Source: CAZYYO01 sp964650965
GTDB lineage: Bacteria; Bacillota; Clostridia; Lachnospirales; Lachnospiraceae
Assembly: GCA_964650965.1 (NCBI GenBank)
Contig: CAZYYO010000044.1
Span: forward strand, 1 to 20,848
Length of the DNA: 20,848 nucleotides
Direction: 5' to 3'
The notes beneath the pieces are model-generated. The model did no database searches. It was not told the origin of the DNA and saw only the letters and a list, made by a program, of their open reading frames with translations. Positions 7,871 through 14,358 of the stretch are shown piece by piece. A program made the position numbers and the translations under genes. Each line of letters begins with the position of its first letter. Position 1 is the stretch's first letter.

Positions 7871-9100
7871 TTATGCCTCCTCTTTTCTCCTGAGAATATC
7901 ATACTCATCTAAGCTGCAGCCCAAATCGATATAAAGTATCTGTTTGGGATGAGGGGCACTTTCCATGTCCTGTCCCTCCTGATCTACAATACGTCTTACG
8001 GTAACTGCAAGATTTTCTCCATTGGGTTTCATCACCTCAATGACTTCTCCCACTGAGAATTTATTTCTCTGCTCTATACAGTATAAACCATCCTGGTTCA
8101 TCTTTCCAACAATTCCTAAATAAGTATATTCTTTGATATAAGTGTTGTTATCATAAATTTGGGTTTCTTCCGAAGGTTTTCCAAAGAAAAATCCGGTGGT
8201 AAACTGGCGATAGGTACAATTAGAAATTTGATCCTGGTACCACTCCATATTTTGCCTGTATTTTTCCTCTGATTCTAAATAATCATCAATGGCTTTTCGA
8301 TAGGTTCTTGCAACAGTGGCAACATAAAGTGCCGTTTTCATTCTTCCCTCAATCTTAAAGCTGTCAATGCCTGCATCAATTAATTCCGGAATATGTTCAA
8401 TCATACATAAGTCCTTGGAGTTGAAAATGTAGGTTCCCCGCTCATTTTCATACACCGGCATATATTCCCCTGGACGGGTTTCTTCTACTACTGCATATTT
8501 CCATCTGCATGGATGGGTACAGGCACCTCGATTGGCATCTCTTCCCGTAAAATAATTGCTAAGGAGGCATCTTCCGGAATAGGAAATGCACATAGCACCA
8601 TGTACAAAGGTCTCAATCTCCAGCTCCTCTGGAATATTTGCACGAATCTCCTTGATTTCCCTTAAGGAAAGTTCTCTGGCAGATACCACTCTGGCTGCCC
8701 CTTGTGCATACCAGAACTGATAGGTTCCATAATTGGTATTATTCGCCTGGGTGCTAACATGGATTTCAATCTCAGGACATACACGTTTTGCAATGGCAAA
8801 TACTCCCGGGTCTGCAATAATCAATGCATCCGGTTTTACCTCTTTTAACTCTTTGAAATACTCCTCTACACCTGCCAAGTCATCATTATGTGCAAGAATA
8901 TTGGCAGTTACATATACCTTCACGTTGTGAGCATGGGCAAAATCAATTCCTTGCTTCATATCCTCCAGGGAGAAATTCTTCGCTTTTGCTCTAAGTCCGA
9001 AGGCCTCTCCACCAATATATACTGCATCTGCACCAAAGATGACTGCTACCTTAAGCACCTCTAAGCTGCTTGCAGGAACCAGCAATTCCAGTTGTCTCAT
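7871..9100 (-). CDS. trhP: U32 family protein, probable tRNA 5-hydroxyuridine synthase component (TrhP-like)
   Basis: Member of the peptidase U32 / YegQ / YrrO family. Although named peptidases, characterised members include TrhP, which uses prephenate to hydroxylate uridine 34 of tRNA, and RlhA, which acts on 23S rRNA. The U32 signature is intact (ETFVHGAMCISYSGRCLLS, 163-181), and the four cysteines expected to hold the iron-sulfur cluster are Cys171, Cys178, Cys194 and Cys198. An N-terminal TIM-barrel-like domain is followed by a small C-terminal beta domain. The 409-residue length matches Bacillus YrrO (TrhP2) more than the shorter YrrN. It lies downstream of a TrmR-type methyltransferase, the partner that methylates hydroxyuridine, as in the Bacillus yrrMNO cluster. 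That context, not sequence alone, supports the tRNA role. GAGG lies 8 nt before ATG. Confidence 0.85.
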   Translation of the reverse strand: MRQLELLVPASSLEVLKVAVIFGADAVYIGGEAFGLRAKAKNFSLEDMKQGIDFAHAHNVKVYVTANILAHNDDLAGVEEYFKELKEVKPDALIIADPGVFAIAKRVCPEIEIHVSTQANNTNYGTYQFWYAQGAARVVSARELSLREIKEIRANIPEELEIETFVHGAMCISYSGRCLLSNYFTGRDANRGACTHPCRWKYAVVEETRPGEYMPVYENERGTYIFNSKDLCMIEHIPELIDAGIDSFKIEGRMKTALYVATVARTYRKAIDDYLESEEKYRQNMEWYQDQISNCTYRQFTTGFFFGKPSEETQIYDNNTYIKEYTYLGIVGKMNQDGLYCIEQRNKFSVGEVIEVMKPNGENLAVTVRRIVDQEGQDMESAPHPKQILYIDLGCSLDEYDILRRKEEA

Positions 9101-9145
9101 TTACCTAACCTCGCTGTTTTAACTCTTTCAACATTTGTAACACTT

Positions 9146-9787
9146 TTATTTTTTTGTAGATACTGCTAAGCCATCCCCTATGGGAAGGATAGAACAAACA
9201 AATTGCTCATCATGGGTCAGTTCATATAAGTAATCCCGCATTCTCTTATGAATGGTCCGGTTTCGTCTGGTAACGGTGTACCTGGACTGAAGAATATCCC
9301 CATTTTGAAGAACATTATCTGTAACCAGTACAGACCCGGATTTCATCAGTCGCTTAATATCCTCCCAGAAATAAATGTACTGTCCCTTGGCAGCATCCAT
9401 GAAAATAAAATCAAAGGGGTCTTTTATTTGTGGCAAAACCTCTTGTGCATCCCCCTCTAGTAAGGTAATAACCTCTTCTTTTCCTGCTCGGATAAAATTG
9501 TTTCTTGCTATGGGAATTCGCTTCTCATAATTTTCAATGGTGGTAATATGGCAATCCACCGGATTATATTCTTCCATCAGCAGCGCAGAAAAACCCACTG
9601 CAGTCCCAACCTCCAAAATGGATTTGGGCTTTACCATCTGAAGCATCAGCTTCAGATAATTCTGGGTTTCTTTGCGAATAATGGGAACGTAATCTCTTAA
9701 AGCTTCCTGCTCTATTTCCATCAGCAGCGGAGAATTATCCTGTCCCAGGGAATTCACATAGGTTACAAGTCGCTCATCTACTATCAT
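9146..9787 (-). CDS. trmR: O-methyltransferase, probable tRNA 5-hydroxyuridine methyltransferase (TrmR-like)
   Basis: SAM-dependent methyltransferase of the O-methyltransferase 3 family (YrrM/TrmR and the metal-dependent catechol-type enzymes), 213 residues. Motif I is EVGTAVGFS (59-67). The acidic SAM-contact region is TIENYEKR (83-90). Probable metal/substrate ligands are Asp131 in FMDAAKGQY and Asp157-Asn158 in TDNV. The start ATG lies 1 nt after the RNase J stop, implying translational coupling; the local ribosome site is weak (GGAAG). The next gene encodes a U32/TrhP-type hydroxylase, so the pair is predicted to make 5-methoxyuridine at the wobble position of tRNA. An alternative is a small-molecule O-methyltransferase, less likely given the context. 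Confidence 0.88.
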   Translation of the reverse strand: MIVDERLVTYVNSLGQDNSPLLMEIEQEALRDYVPIIRKETQNYLKLMLQMVKPKSILEVGTAVGFSALLMEEYNPVDCHITTIENYEKRIPIARNNFIRAGKEEVITLLEGDAQEVLPQIKDPFDFIFMDAAKGQYIYFWEDIKRLMKSGSVLVTDNVLQNGDILQSRYTVTRRNRTIHKRMRDYLYELTHDEQFVCSILPIGDGLAVSTKK

Positions 9788-9788
9788 T

Positions 9789-11459
9789 TTATACTTCCAT
9801 AATAATTGGCATAATCATAGGACGTCTCTGTGTCTCTCTCCATACAAATTCTCCCAAAGAATCCTTGATTTCGCCTTTGATCTTAGTCCAGTCTGTAATG
9901 TTCTTATCATTACAGCGATCCATGGTATTATTTAACACCGCACGGGCACTGTCCATAAGATCCTCAGAGCCTCTCACATACACAAAGCCACGGCTGACAA
10001 TATCCGGACCTGCCAGAACCTGTCCACTTCCTGCTTCTAAGGTGAGAACCACGATAATGATTCCATCCTCTGCCAGATGCTGACGGTCTCTTAATACAAT
10101 ATTTCCTACATCACCAACACCAAGGCCATCTACCATAATCGCACCGGTAGTTACCTTGCCGCTGACCTTACAGGAATTATCATCTAACTCTAACACATCT
10201 CCTGAGGATAAGATGAAGATATCATCCTTGTTATATCCCAGACTTTCAGCAATTCTTGCCTGAGCACGAAGATGCTTGTATTCTCCATGAACAGGAATAC
10301 AATACTTGGGATGCACCAGAGAGTAAATCAACTTGATTTCTTCTGCACAGGCATGTCCTGATACATGAACATCCTGGAAAATAACATCTGCACCCTTCAT
10401 AAATAATTCATTAATTACCCGGCTGACAGCCTTCTCATTTCCTGGAATAGGATGAGAACTGAAGATAATGGTATCATTTGGCTTAATCTGAATCTTGCGA
10501 TGAGAGCCATTGGCCATTCTAGATAAGGCAGCCATAGACTCGCCCTGGCTTCCGGTGGTAATCAGTACGGTCTGCTCATCTGGATAATTCTTCAGCTGGT
10601 CCACTTCAATTAACGTGTTATCAGGAATATCCAAATATCCCAATTCTGAAGCAATCGCAATAATATTTACCATGCTTCGCCCTTCCACAACTACCTTTCT
10701 TCCGAATTTGTGAGCAGAGTTAATAATCTGCTGTACACGGTCTACATTCGAAGCAAAGGTTGCAATAATAATTCTGGTGGTAGTGTGGTCTGCAAATAAT
10801 TTATCAAAGGTCTTACCAACGGTCTTTTCTGACTGGGTAAATCCCGGACGCTCTGCATTGGTACTGTCGCACATTAATGCCAGTACCCCCTTCTTACCAA
10901 TTTCTCCAAATCTCTGAAGATCAATGGCATCTCCAAATACTGGGGAATAATCCACCTTGAAATCTCCTGTATGAACAACAATTCCAGCCGGTGAATAGAT
11001 AGCAAGTGCTGCTGCATCCTGGATACTGTGATTGGTCTTAATAAATTCTACACGAAAGCATCCTAAGTTAATATGCTGTCCGTATTTTACTACCTTACGC
11101 TTTACCTTAGTAAGCATACTGTGTTCCTTCAGCTTATGTTCAATAATTCCCATAGTAAGCTTGGTTGCATAAATAGGTACATTTAATTCCTTAAATACAT
11201 AGGGAATGGCACCAATATGATCCTCATGTCCATGGGTAATAAAGAAGCCCTTCAGCTTATCTCTGTTATCTCTAAGATAGGTGATATCCGGGATTACAAG
11301 ATCTACTCCTAACATATCGTCTGCCGGGAAGGATAATCCACAATCCACAACAATAATACTGTCCTCATATTCAAAGGCAGTAATATTCATTCCTATCTGC
11401 TCTAATCCGCCTAAAGGAATGATTTTTAATTTCGCATTTTCTGTTTTTTTCAAGTTCAA
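9789..11459 (-). CDS. rnj: ribonuclease J
   Basis: Metallo-beta-lactamase/beta-CASP ribonuclease with 5'-3' exonuclease and endonuclease activity, central to mRNA decay and rRNA maturation in Firmicutes. The 556-residue length equals that of Bacillus RNase J1. Metal ligands visible are His76, His78, Asp80 and His81 in HGHEDH, His144 in TNHS and Asp166 in HTGDF; SGHACAEE and VHGEYKHL mark the later beta-CASP/metal region. There is no ATG at the start: with AGGAGG at 11464-11469 the first in-frame start is TTG (11457-11459, 4 nt spacing), and a second TTG two codons on has 10 nt spacing. It sits between the DUF1292 gene and trmR, where Bacillus has mltG. Only one RNase J gene is seen, so J1 versus J2 is not assigned. 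Confidence 0.96.
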   Translation of the reverse strand: MNLKKTENAKLKIIPLGGLEQIGMNITAFEYEDSIIVVDCGLSFPADDMLGVDLVIPDITYLRDNRDKLKGFFITHGHEDHIGAIPYVFKELNVPIYATKLTMGIIEHKLKEHSMLTKVKRKVVKYGQHINLGCFRVEFIKTNHSIQDAAALAIYSPAGIVVHTGDFKVDYSPVFGDAIDLQRFGEIGKKGVLALMCDSTNAERPGFTQSEKTVGKTFDKLFADHTTTRIIIATFASNVDRVQQIINSAHKFGRKVVVEGRSMVNIIAIASELGYLDIPDNTLIEVDQLKNYPDEQTVLITTGSQGESMAALSRMANGSHRKIQIKPNDTIIFSSHPIPGNEKAVSRVINELFMKGADVIFQDVHVSGHACAEEIKLIYSLVHPKYCIPVHGEYKHLRAQARIAESLGYNKDDIFILSSGDVLELDDNSCKVSGKVTTGAIMVDGLGVGDVGNIVLRDRQHLAEDGIIIVVLTLEAGSGQVLAGPDIVSRGFVYVRGSEDLMDSARAVLNNTMDRCNDKNITDWTKIKGEIKDSLGEFVWRETQRRPMIMPIIMEV

Positions 11460-11463
11460 TGAA

Positions 11464-11469
11464 CCTCCT
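11464..11469 (-). promoter_or_regulatory. ribosome binding site selecting a TTG start for RNase J
   Basis: Perfect AGGAGG in minus sense. It is followed by TTCATTGAACTTG, which contains no ATG, so initiation must use a TTG, either 4 or 10 nt downstream. Confidence 0.7.
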
Positions 11470-11501
11470 GTTTTTTGTTTTGTTTTATTTTTTATTATGA
11501 A

Positions 11502-11523
11502 AAATGTAATCGTCCTTACATTT
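11502..11523 (-). other. AT-rich hairpin over the DUF1292 stop codon, ahead of RNase J
   Basis: AAATGTAA (11516-11523 in minus sense) pairs with TTACATTT (11502-11509) around GGACGA. Two further T and then an A-rich leader follow before the RNase J ribosome site. The stem is weak and may be a leaky terminator, a processing site or chance. Confidence 0.3.
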
Positions 11524-11773
11524 CAAAATCGGTATCTTCCATTAATTCTTCAAACACCTTTACCATGGCAGTAAATTCCTCATCATCTTCCACCATTTCA
11601 TAGGTCAAATCGTCTCCCTCCTGGGAAACCACTTTTAGAATGTATCCTTCGGATTCACCAGTCTCTTCCTCCGACACCAGTAAATACTTCTGTTCATTAA
11701 TGGTTGTTTCTTCCAGACAGAAGAACTCCACAACTTCCCCGTCTTCCGGCAGGGTAAATTTAATCTTTTCCAT
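11516..11773 (-). CDS. DUF1292 family protein (YrzB-like)
   Basis: Small, strongly acidic cytosolic protein of 85 residues from the DUF1292 family (Bacillus YrzB). Its hallmark pattern is a beta-rich N-terminal half (KIKFTLPEDGEVVEFFCLEET-like, residues 3-23) and a 'YILKVVSQEGDDLTYE' middle, followed by a Glu/Asp-rich helix. No catalytic motif is visible and the function is unknown. The position between ruvX and RNase J keeps the widely conserved ireB-ruvX-DUF1292 triplet, suggesting co-regulation. It starts 18 nt after the ruvX stop with only a modest AAGAG ribosome site. The stop codon is embedded in a small AT-rich hairpin. Confidence 0.88.
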   Translation of the reverse strand: MEKIKFTLPEDGEVVEFFCLEETTINEQKYLLVSEEETGESEGYILKVVSQEGDDLTYEMVEDDEEFTAMVKVFEELMEDTDFEM

Positions 11774-11791
11774 ATTGATTCTCTTTTCTGA

Positions 11792-12235
11792 TTACTTGTT
11801 TTTCTGGTTATATAGATGGTCTAGATATCCCTGGAGAATAAACATGGCAGCAATCTCATCTACATACTGCTTCCTGTTTTCTCTACGAATTCCTGTCTCC
11901 ATCATTAATGCATCTGCTGATACTGTAGTTAGCCGCTCATCCCACAATTCTACAGTAAGATGCAAACGATCCTGTAGCATTTCCTTGAATTCCTTGGTTT
12001 TCTCACACCGATCACCCTCAGTGTTGTTCATATTCTTAGGATACCCTAAAACAATAGAAGTTACGCCATATTCCTCTACAATTTCCTGAATTCTGGCTAA
12101 TGTCTTCCTTAATTTCCCAGGCTTCTCTCTACGAATAATTTCAAGTCCCTGAGCCGTCAAAAGTAAAGGGTCACTGATTGCAACCCCCACTGTTTTTGCT
12201 CCATAATCCAATCCTAATATTCTGTTTTCACTCAT
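11792..12235 (-). CDS. ruvX: Holliday junction resolvase-like / 16S rRNA processing nuclease RuvX (YqgF)
   Basis: RNase H-fold nuclease of the YqgF/RuvX family, 147 residues. Homologues are implicated in 5' maturation of 16S pre-rRNA (YqgF) and were predicted to resolve Holliday junctions. Expected acidic residues are present: Asp10 in LGLDYG, Glu100 in DERLTT (99-104) and Asp126 in VDEIAA. The LGYP turn (63-66) precedes the family motif with NMNNTEG. It begins 3 nt after the ireB stop with a weak ribosome site, so translational coupling is likely. Lying beside RNase J, an rRNA/mRNA processing role is the better guess. Confidence 0.94.
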   Translation of the reverse strand: MSENRILGLDYGAKTVGVAISDPLLLTAQGLEIIRREKPGKLRKTLARIQEIVEEYGVTSIVLGYPKNMNNTEGDRCEKTKEFKEMLQDRLHLTVELWDERLTTVSADALMMETGIRRENRKQYVDEIAAMFILQGYLDHLYNQKNK

Positions 12236-12238
12236 AAA

Positions 12239-12505
12239 TTATTTGTTCCAGCTTTCAGCATGGATATATTCCTTCAACAACTCTTCTACCAATTCATCCC
12301 GTTCTACCTTCATAATAAGGCTCCGTGCATTGTTATGACTGGTAATAAAGGTTGGATCTCCGGACATAATATATCCAACAATCTGATTTACCGGATTGTA
12401 TCCTTTCTCACTTAAAGCTTCATATACTACCTTCAGGACTTCTTTCACTCCTACCTGGTTTTCTTTTTCCACTTTAAAATATTGTGTATTGCTCAAATCC
12501 TGCAT
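12239..12505 (-). CDS. ireB: IreB family regulatory phosphoprotein (UPF0297/DUF965)
   Basis: Small cytosolic protein of the IreB/YrzL family. In Enterococcus it is phosphorylated on threonine by the PASTA kinase IreK and limits cephalosporin resistance. The family core EKGYNPVNQIVGYIMSGDP and SHNNARSLI is intact. I place the start at the ATG ending at 12505 (88 residues), not the GTG 12 nt further out. An AGGTG site (12515-12519) lies 9 nt upstream. With this start the motif MxxLSxTxxF puts Thr7 and Phe10 exactly where Bacillus YrzL and Enterococcus IreB have them. The second Enterococcus phosphosite, Thr4, is Leu here, with Ser5 adjacent. First gene of the predicted seven-gene run. The usual upstream alaS is replaced by mtaB. 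Confidence 0.93.
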   Translation of the reverse strand: MQDLSNTQYFKVEKENQVGVKEVLKVVYEALSEKGYNPVNQIVGYIMSGDPTFITSHNNARSLIMKVERDELVEELLKEYIHAESWNK

Positions 12506-12514
12506 TTTATCACG

Positions 12515-12519
12515 CACCT
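12515..12519 (-). promoter_or_regulatory. ribosome binding site supporting the shorter IreB start
   Basis: AGGTG in minus sense, complementary to the 3' end of 16S rRNA and 9 nt from the ATG ending at 12505. It overlaps the alternative GTG start, which would have only AAGAG upstream. Confidence 0.55.
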
Positions 12520-12562
12520 ATCTGCTCTTTTGTGTTGCAATCAACGAAGCATTCTTGTATAC

Positions 12563-12591
12563 ATTTTAATATACTTGGTTCTAAAATTCAA
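12563..12591 (-). promoter_or_regulatory. promoter of the ireB-ruvX-rnj-trmR-trhP run
   Basis: TTGAAT (12586-12591) and TAAAAT (12563-12568) are separated by exactly 17 nt on the minus strand. The -35 box lies inside the last codons of mtaB. A small dyad GTATA/TATAC flanks the -10 box. No terminator is seen after mtaB, so read-through could add to expression. Confidence 0.5.
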
Positions 12592-13924
12592 CTAATAAAA
12601 ACAGGTCCGTGGTTAATTGTCCCACAATGGTACCTTTCACAATGGCATTTGACAGATTTTGGTGGGTCTTTATGGCCACCTTAACATATTCTCTGGTGTA
12701 GCCAACGAAGTAGCTTTCCCCTTCATATTCTATCTGCTCTTCCATGAGAGCCTCCACCCTATGATTCAAATAATATCTGCGGAATTCCTCTGACATTTCT
12801 TTTTCCAAAGCCAGTAATTCGCTGCTTCTTTTTGTTTTCTCTTCTTCTAACACCTGGTGCTCCATTGTTGCAGCCTTGGTTCCCTGACGCTTGGAATACT
12901 TAAATACATGCATTTCATAGAAATGAATTTCTTTCAGATATGCCTTTGTCATTTGAAATTCTTCCTGGGTTTCTCCTGGAAAGCCTACAATAACATCTGT
13001 GGTAATTGCCGGGTGTTGGAAATATTTCCGCAGCAACTCACAGCCCTTCTGATATTCCTGGGCAGTATATTTTCGATTCATACGCCTCAATGTAGCATCA
13101 CAGCCGCTTTGCAGAGACAAATGAAAATGTGGACACATTTTATCTAAGGCTGCGATACGCTTCACAAAATCCTCTGTAATAATCTGAGGCTCCAGGGAGC
13201 CAAGACGAATTCTTTTGATTCCATCAATTTCATTTACCTGTTCAATTAAATCAATCAGATGATAATCTTCTCCCATACCATAGGAGCTCAAGTGAATCCC
13301 GGTAAGAACCACCTCCTGATATCCCTGCTTTGCCAATCCTGTAATTTCCCTAATGGCGTCCTGTGGGTTTCGGCTGCGTACTCTGCCTCTGGCAAAGGGA
13401 ATAATGCAATAGGAGCAGAACTGATTACAACCATCCTGTACCTTAATAAAGGCTCTGGTATGCTCTGCACTGTGCTTCAGCAGCATTTCTTCGTATCCGG
13501 GATTTCCATCATTAATATCGATAATTTTGTCTTTTTCTTTATTATCTTCTGTTGATTGCTTGGATAAACGCTCTGGGTGCTCTGCTAAAAAAGCATCAAT
13601 AGCGTGTACTAATTCATTTTTCTTATTATTTCCAATAATAATATCTAAGGCCAAATCTTCCTTCGCCTGCTGGGTACTGGTCTGCACGTAGCAGCCTGCG
13701 GCAACTACAATGGCCTGTTCATTTTGCTTTCTTGCCCGGTGAATCATCTGGCGGGATTTTCTGTCTGCCATATTGGTTACGGAACAGGTGTTAATTACAT
13801 ATACATCTGCTGCTTCTGTAAAGGGCACAATCTCATAGCCCCCTTCTTCTAACAGCTGTTGCATTGCTTCTGTTTCATATGCATTTACTTTACAGCCCAA
13901 ATTATGCAATGCAGCTTTTTTCAT
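12581..13924 (-). CDS. mtaB: tRNA (N6-threonylcarbamoyladenosine(37)-C2)-methylthiotransferase MtaB
   Basis: Radical SAM enzyme that adds a methylthio group to t6A37 in tRNAs reading ANN codons (ms2t6A), the Bacillus YqeV type. Starting at the ATG ending at 13924 the protein has 447 residues. UPF0004 domain cysteines are Cys11 (LGCKVN, the MtaB-type variant), Cys47 and Cys78. Radical SAM cysteines are Cys166, Cys170 and Cys173 in CNQFCSYC. A TRAM RNA-binding domain forms the last ~60 residues (VEALMEE onward). AAGGAG at 13932-13937, 7 nt upstream, selects this start over an in-frame TTG 24 nt further out that has no ribosome site. In many Firmicutes mtaB follows rsmE directly; here three other genes lie between. 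Confidence 0.96.
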   Translation of the reverse strand: MKKAALHNLGCKVNAYETEAMQQLLEEGGYEIVPFTEAADVYVINTCSVTNMADRKSRQMIHRARKQNEQAIVVAAGCYVQTSTQQAKEDLALDIIIGNNKKNELVHAIDAFLAEHPERLSKQSTEDNKEKDKIIDINDGNPGYEEMLLKHSAEHTRAFIKVQDGCNQFCSYCIIPFARGRVRSRNPQDAIREITGLAKQGYQEVVLTGIHLSSYGMGEDYHLIDLIEQVNEIDGIKRIRLGSLEPQIITEDFVKRIAALDKMCPHFHLSLQSGCDATLRRMNRKYTAQEYQKGCELLRKYFQHPAITTDVIVGFPGETQEEFQMTKAYLKEIHFYEMHVFKYSKRQGTKAATMEHQVLEEEKTKRSSELLALEKEMSEEFRRYYLNHRVEALMEEQIEYEGESYFVGYTREYVKVAIKTHQNLSNAIVKGTIVGQLTTDLFLLVEF

Positions 13925-13931
13925 ACTTTTT

Positions 13932-13937
13932 CTCCTT
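13932..13937 (-). promoter_or_regulatory. ribosome binding site that sets the mtaB start
   Basis: Perfect AAGGAG in minus sense, 7 nt before the ATG ending at 13924; it places the start at the MKKAALHNLGCKVN N-terminus typical of the family. Confidence 0.8.
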
Positions 13938-13954
13938 ACTTGACACAATCTTTA

Positions 13955-13983
13955 TTGACTTTTTTCATTGGATGAATTACCAT
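13955..13983 (+). promoter_or_regulatory. possible promoter of the HPr-like gene
   Basis: TTGACT (13955-13960) and TACCAT (13978-13983) lie 17 nt apart, 57 nt ahead of the start codon. The -35 is good and the -10 poor. Just downstream a dyad CTTAAC-N7-GTTAAG (13992-14010) could be an operator or a leader hairpin. Confidence 0.35.
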
Positions 13984-14039
13984 AAATCTATCTTAACTAA
14001 TCGGGTTAAGAAGAAATTACCACAATAGGAGGTACCGGA

Positions 14040-14270
14040 ATGAAAACAGTTCAGATTTCTTTAAATTCAATTGACAAGGTAAAATCTTTCGTTAATACAA
14101 TTGGACAGTTTGATTTTGACTTTGATCTTATTTCTGGAAGATACGTAATTGATGCGAAATCAATTATGGGAATTTTCAGCTTGGATCTTTCAAAGCCAAT
14201 CGATTTAGCTATCCATGCAGACGCAGAGATGGATGAGATTTTAGAAGCTTTAAAACCATATATCATCTAA
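14040..14270 (+). CDS. degenerate HPr-like protein lacking the phosphorylatable histidine
   Basis: Seventy-six-residue protein with the HPr fold pattern. The region SGRYVIDAKSIMGIFSLDLS (32-51) matches the HPr segment around regulatory Ser-46 (KSIMGxxSL), so Ser41 is the equivalent. The C-terminal half (IDLAIHAD, then a helix MDEILEALKPY) also fits. The active-site loop with His-15 (GxHARPA) is absent: the aligned stretch reads NSIDKVKSFV, with no histidine or arginine. It therefore cannot be a normal PTS phosphocarrier. Bacillus Crh likewise lacks His-15 but keeps Ser-46 and serves as a CcpA cofactor; a similar role is only a hypothesis here. Strong AGGAGG 7 nt before ATG, probable own promoter, and its own terminator make it a monocistronic plus-strand gene among minus-strand neighbours. 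Confidence 0.88.
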   Translation: MKTVQISLNSIDKVKSFVNTIGQFDFDFDLISGRYVIDAKSIMGIFSLDLSKPIDLAIHADAEMDEILEALKPYII

Positions 14271-14307
14271 TTTGATAAATGATTCTAAAGATAAAATCTA
14301 AATGATG

Positions 14308-14340
14308 AAAATGCCACAGGTAAATGCCTGTGGCATTTTT
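14308..14340. terminator. bidirectional terminator between HPr-like gene and thiI
   Basis: AATGCCACAGG (14310-14320) pairs perfectly with CCTGTGGCATT (14327-14337) around TAAATG. Plus sense is followed by TTTCT within a run of five T (14336-14340). Minus sense is followed by TTTC. It lies 39 nt after the HPr-like stop and 19 nt after the thiI stop, serving both convergent genes. Confidence 0.88.
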
Positions 14341-14358
14341 CTTAGTCTATAGGAATGC

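Noticed and set aside
13925..13948. Upstream TTG start for mtaB adding eight residues
   Set aside because: No ribosome site precedes it, while a perfect AAGGAG sits 7 nt before the internal ATG that matches the family N-terminus.
14051..14266. Minus-strand frame opposite the HPr-like gene
   Set aside because: The plus frame has a perfect ribosome site, a terminator and KSIMG homology; the minus frame has none.
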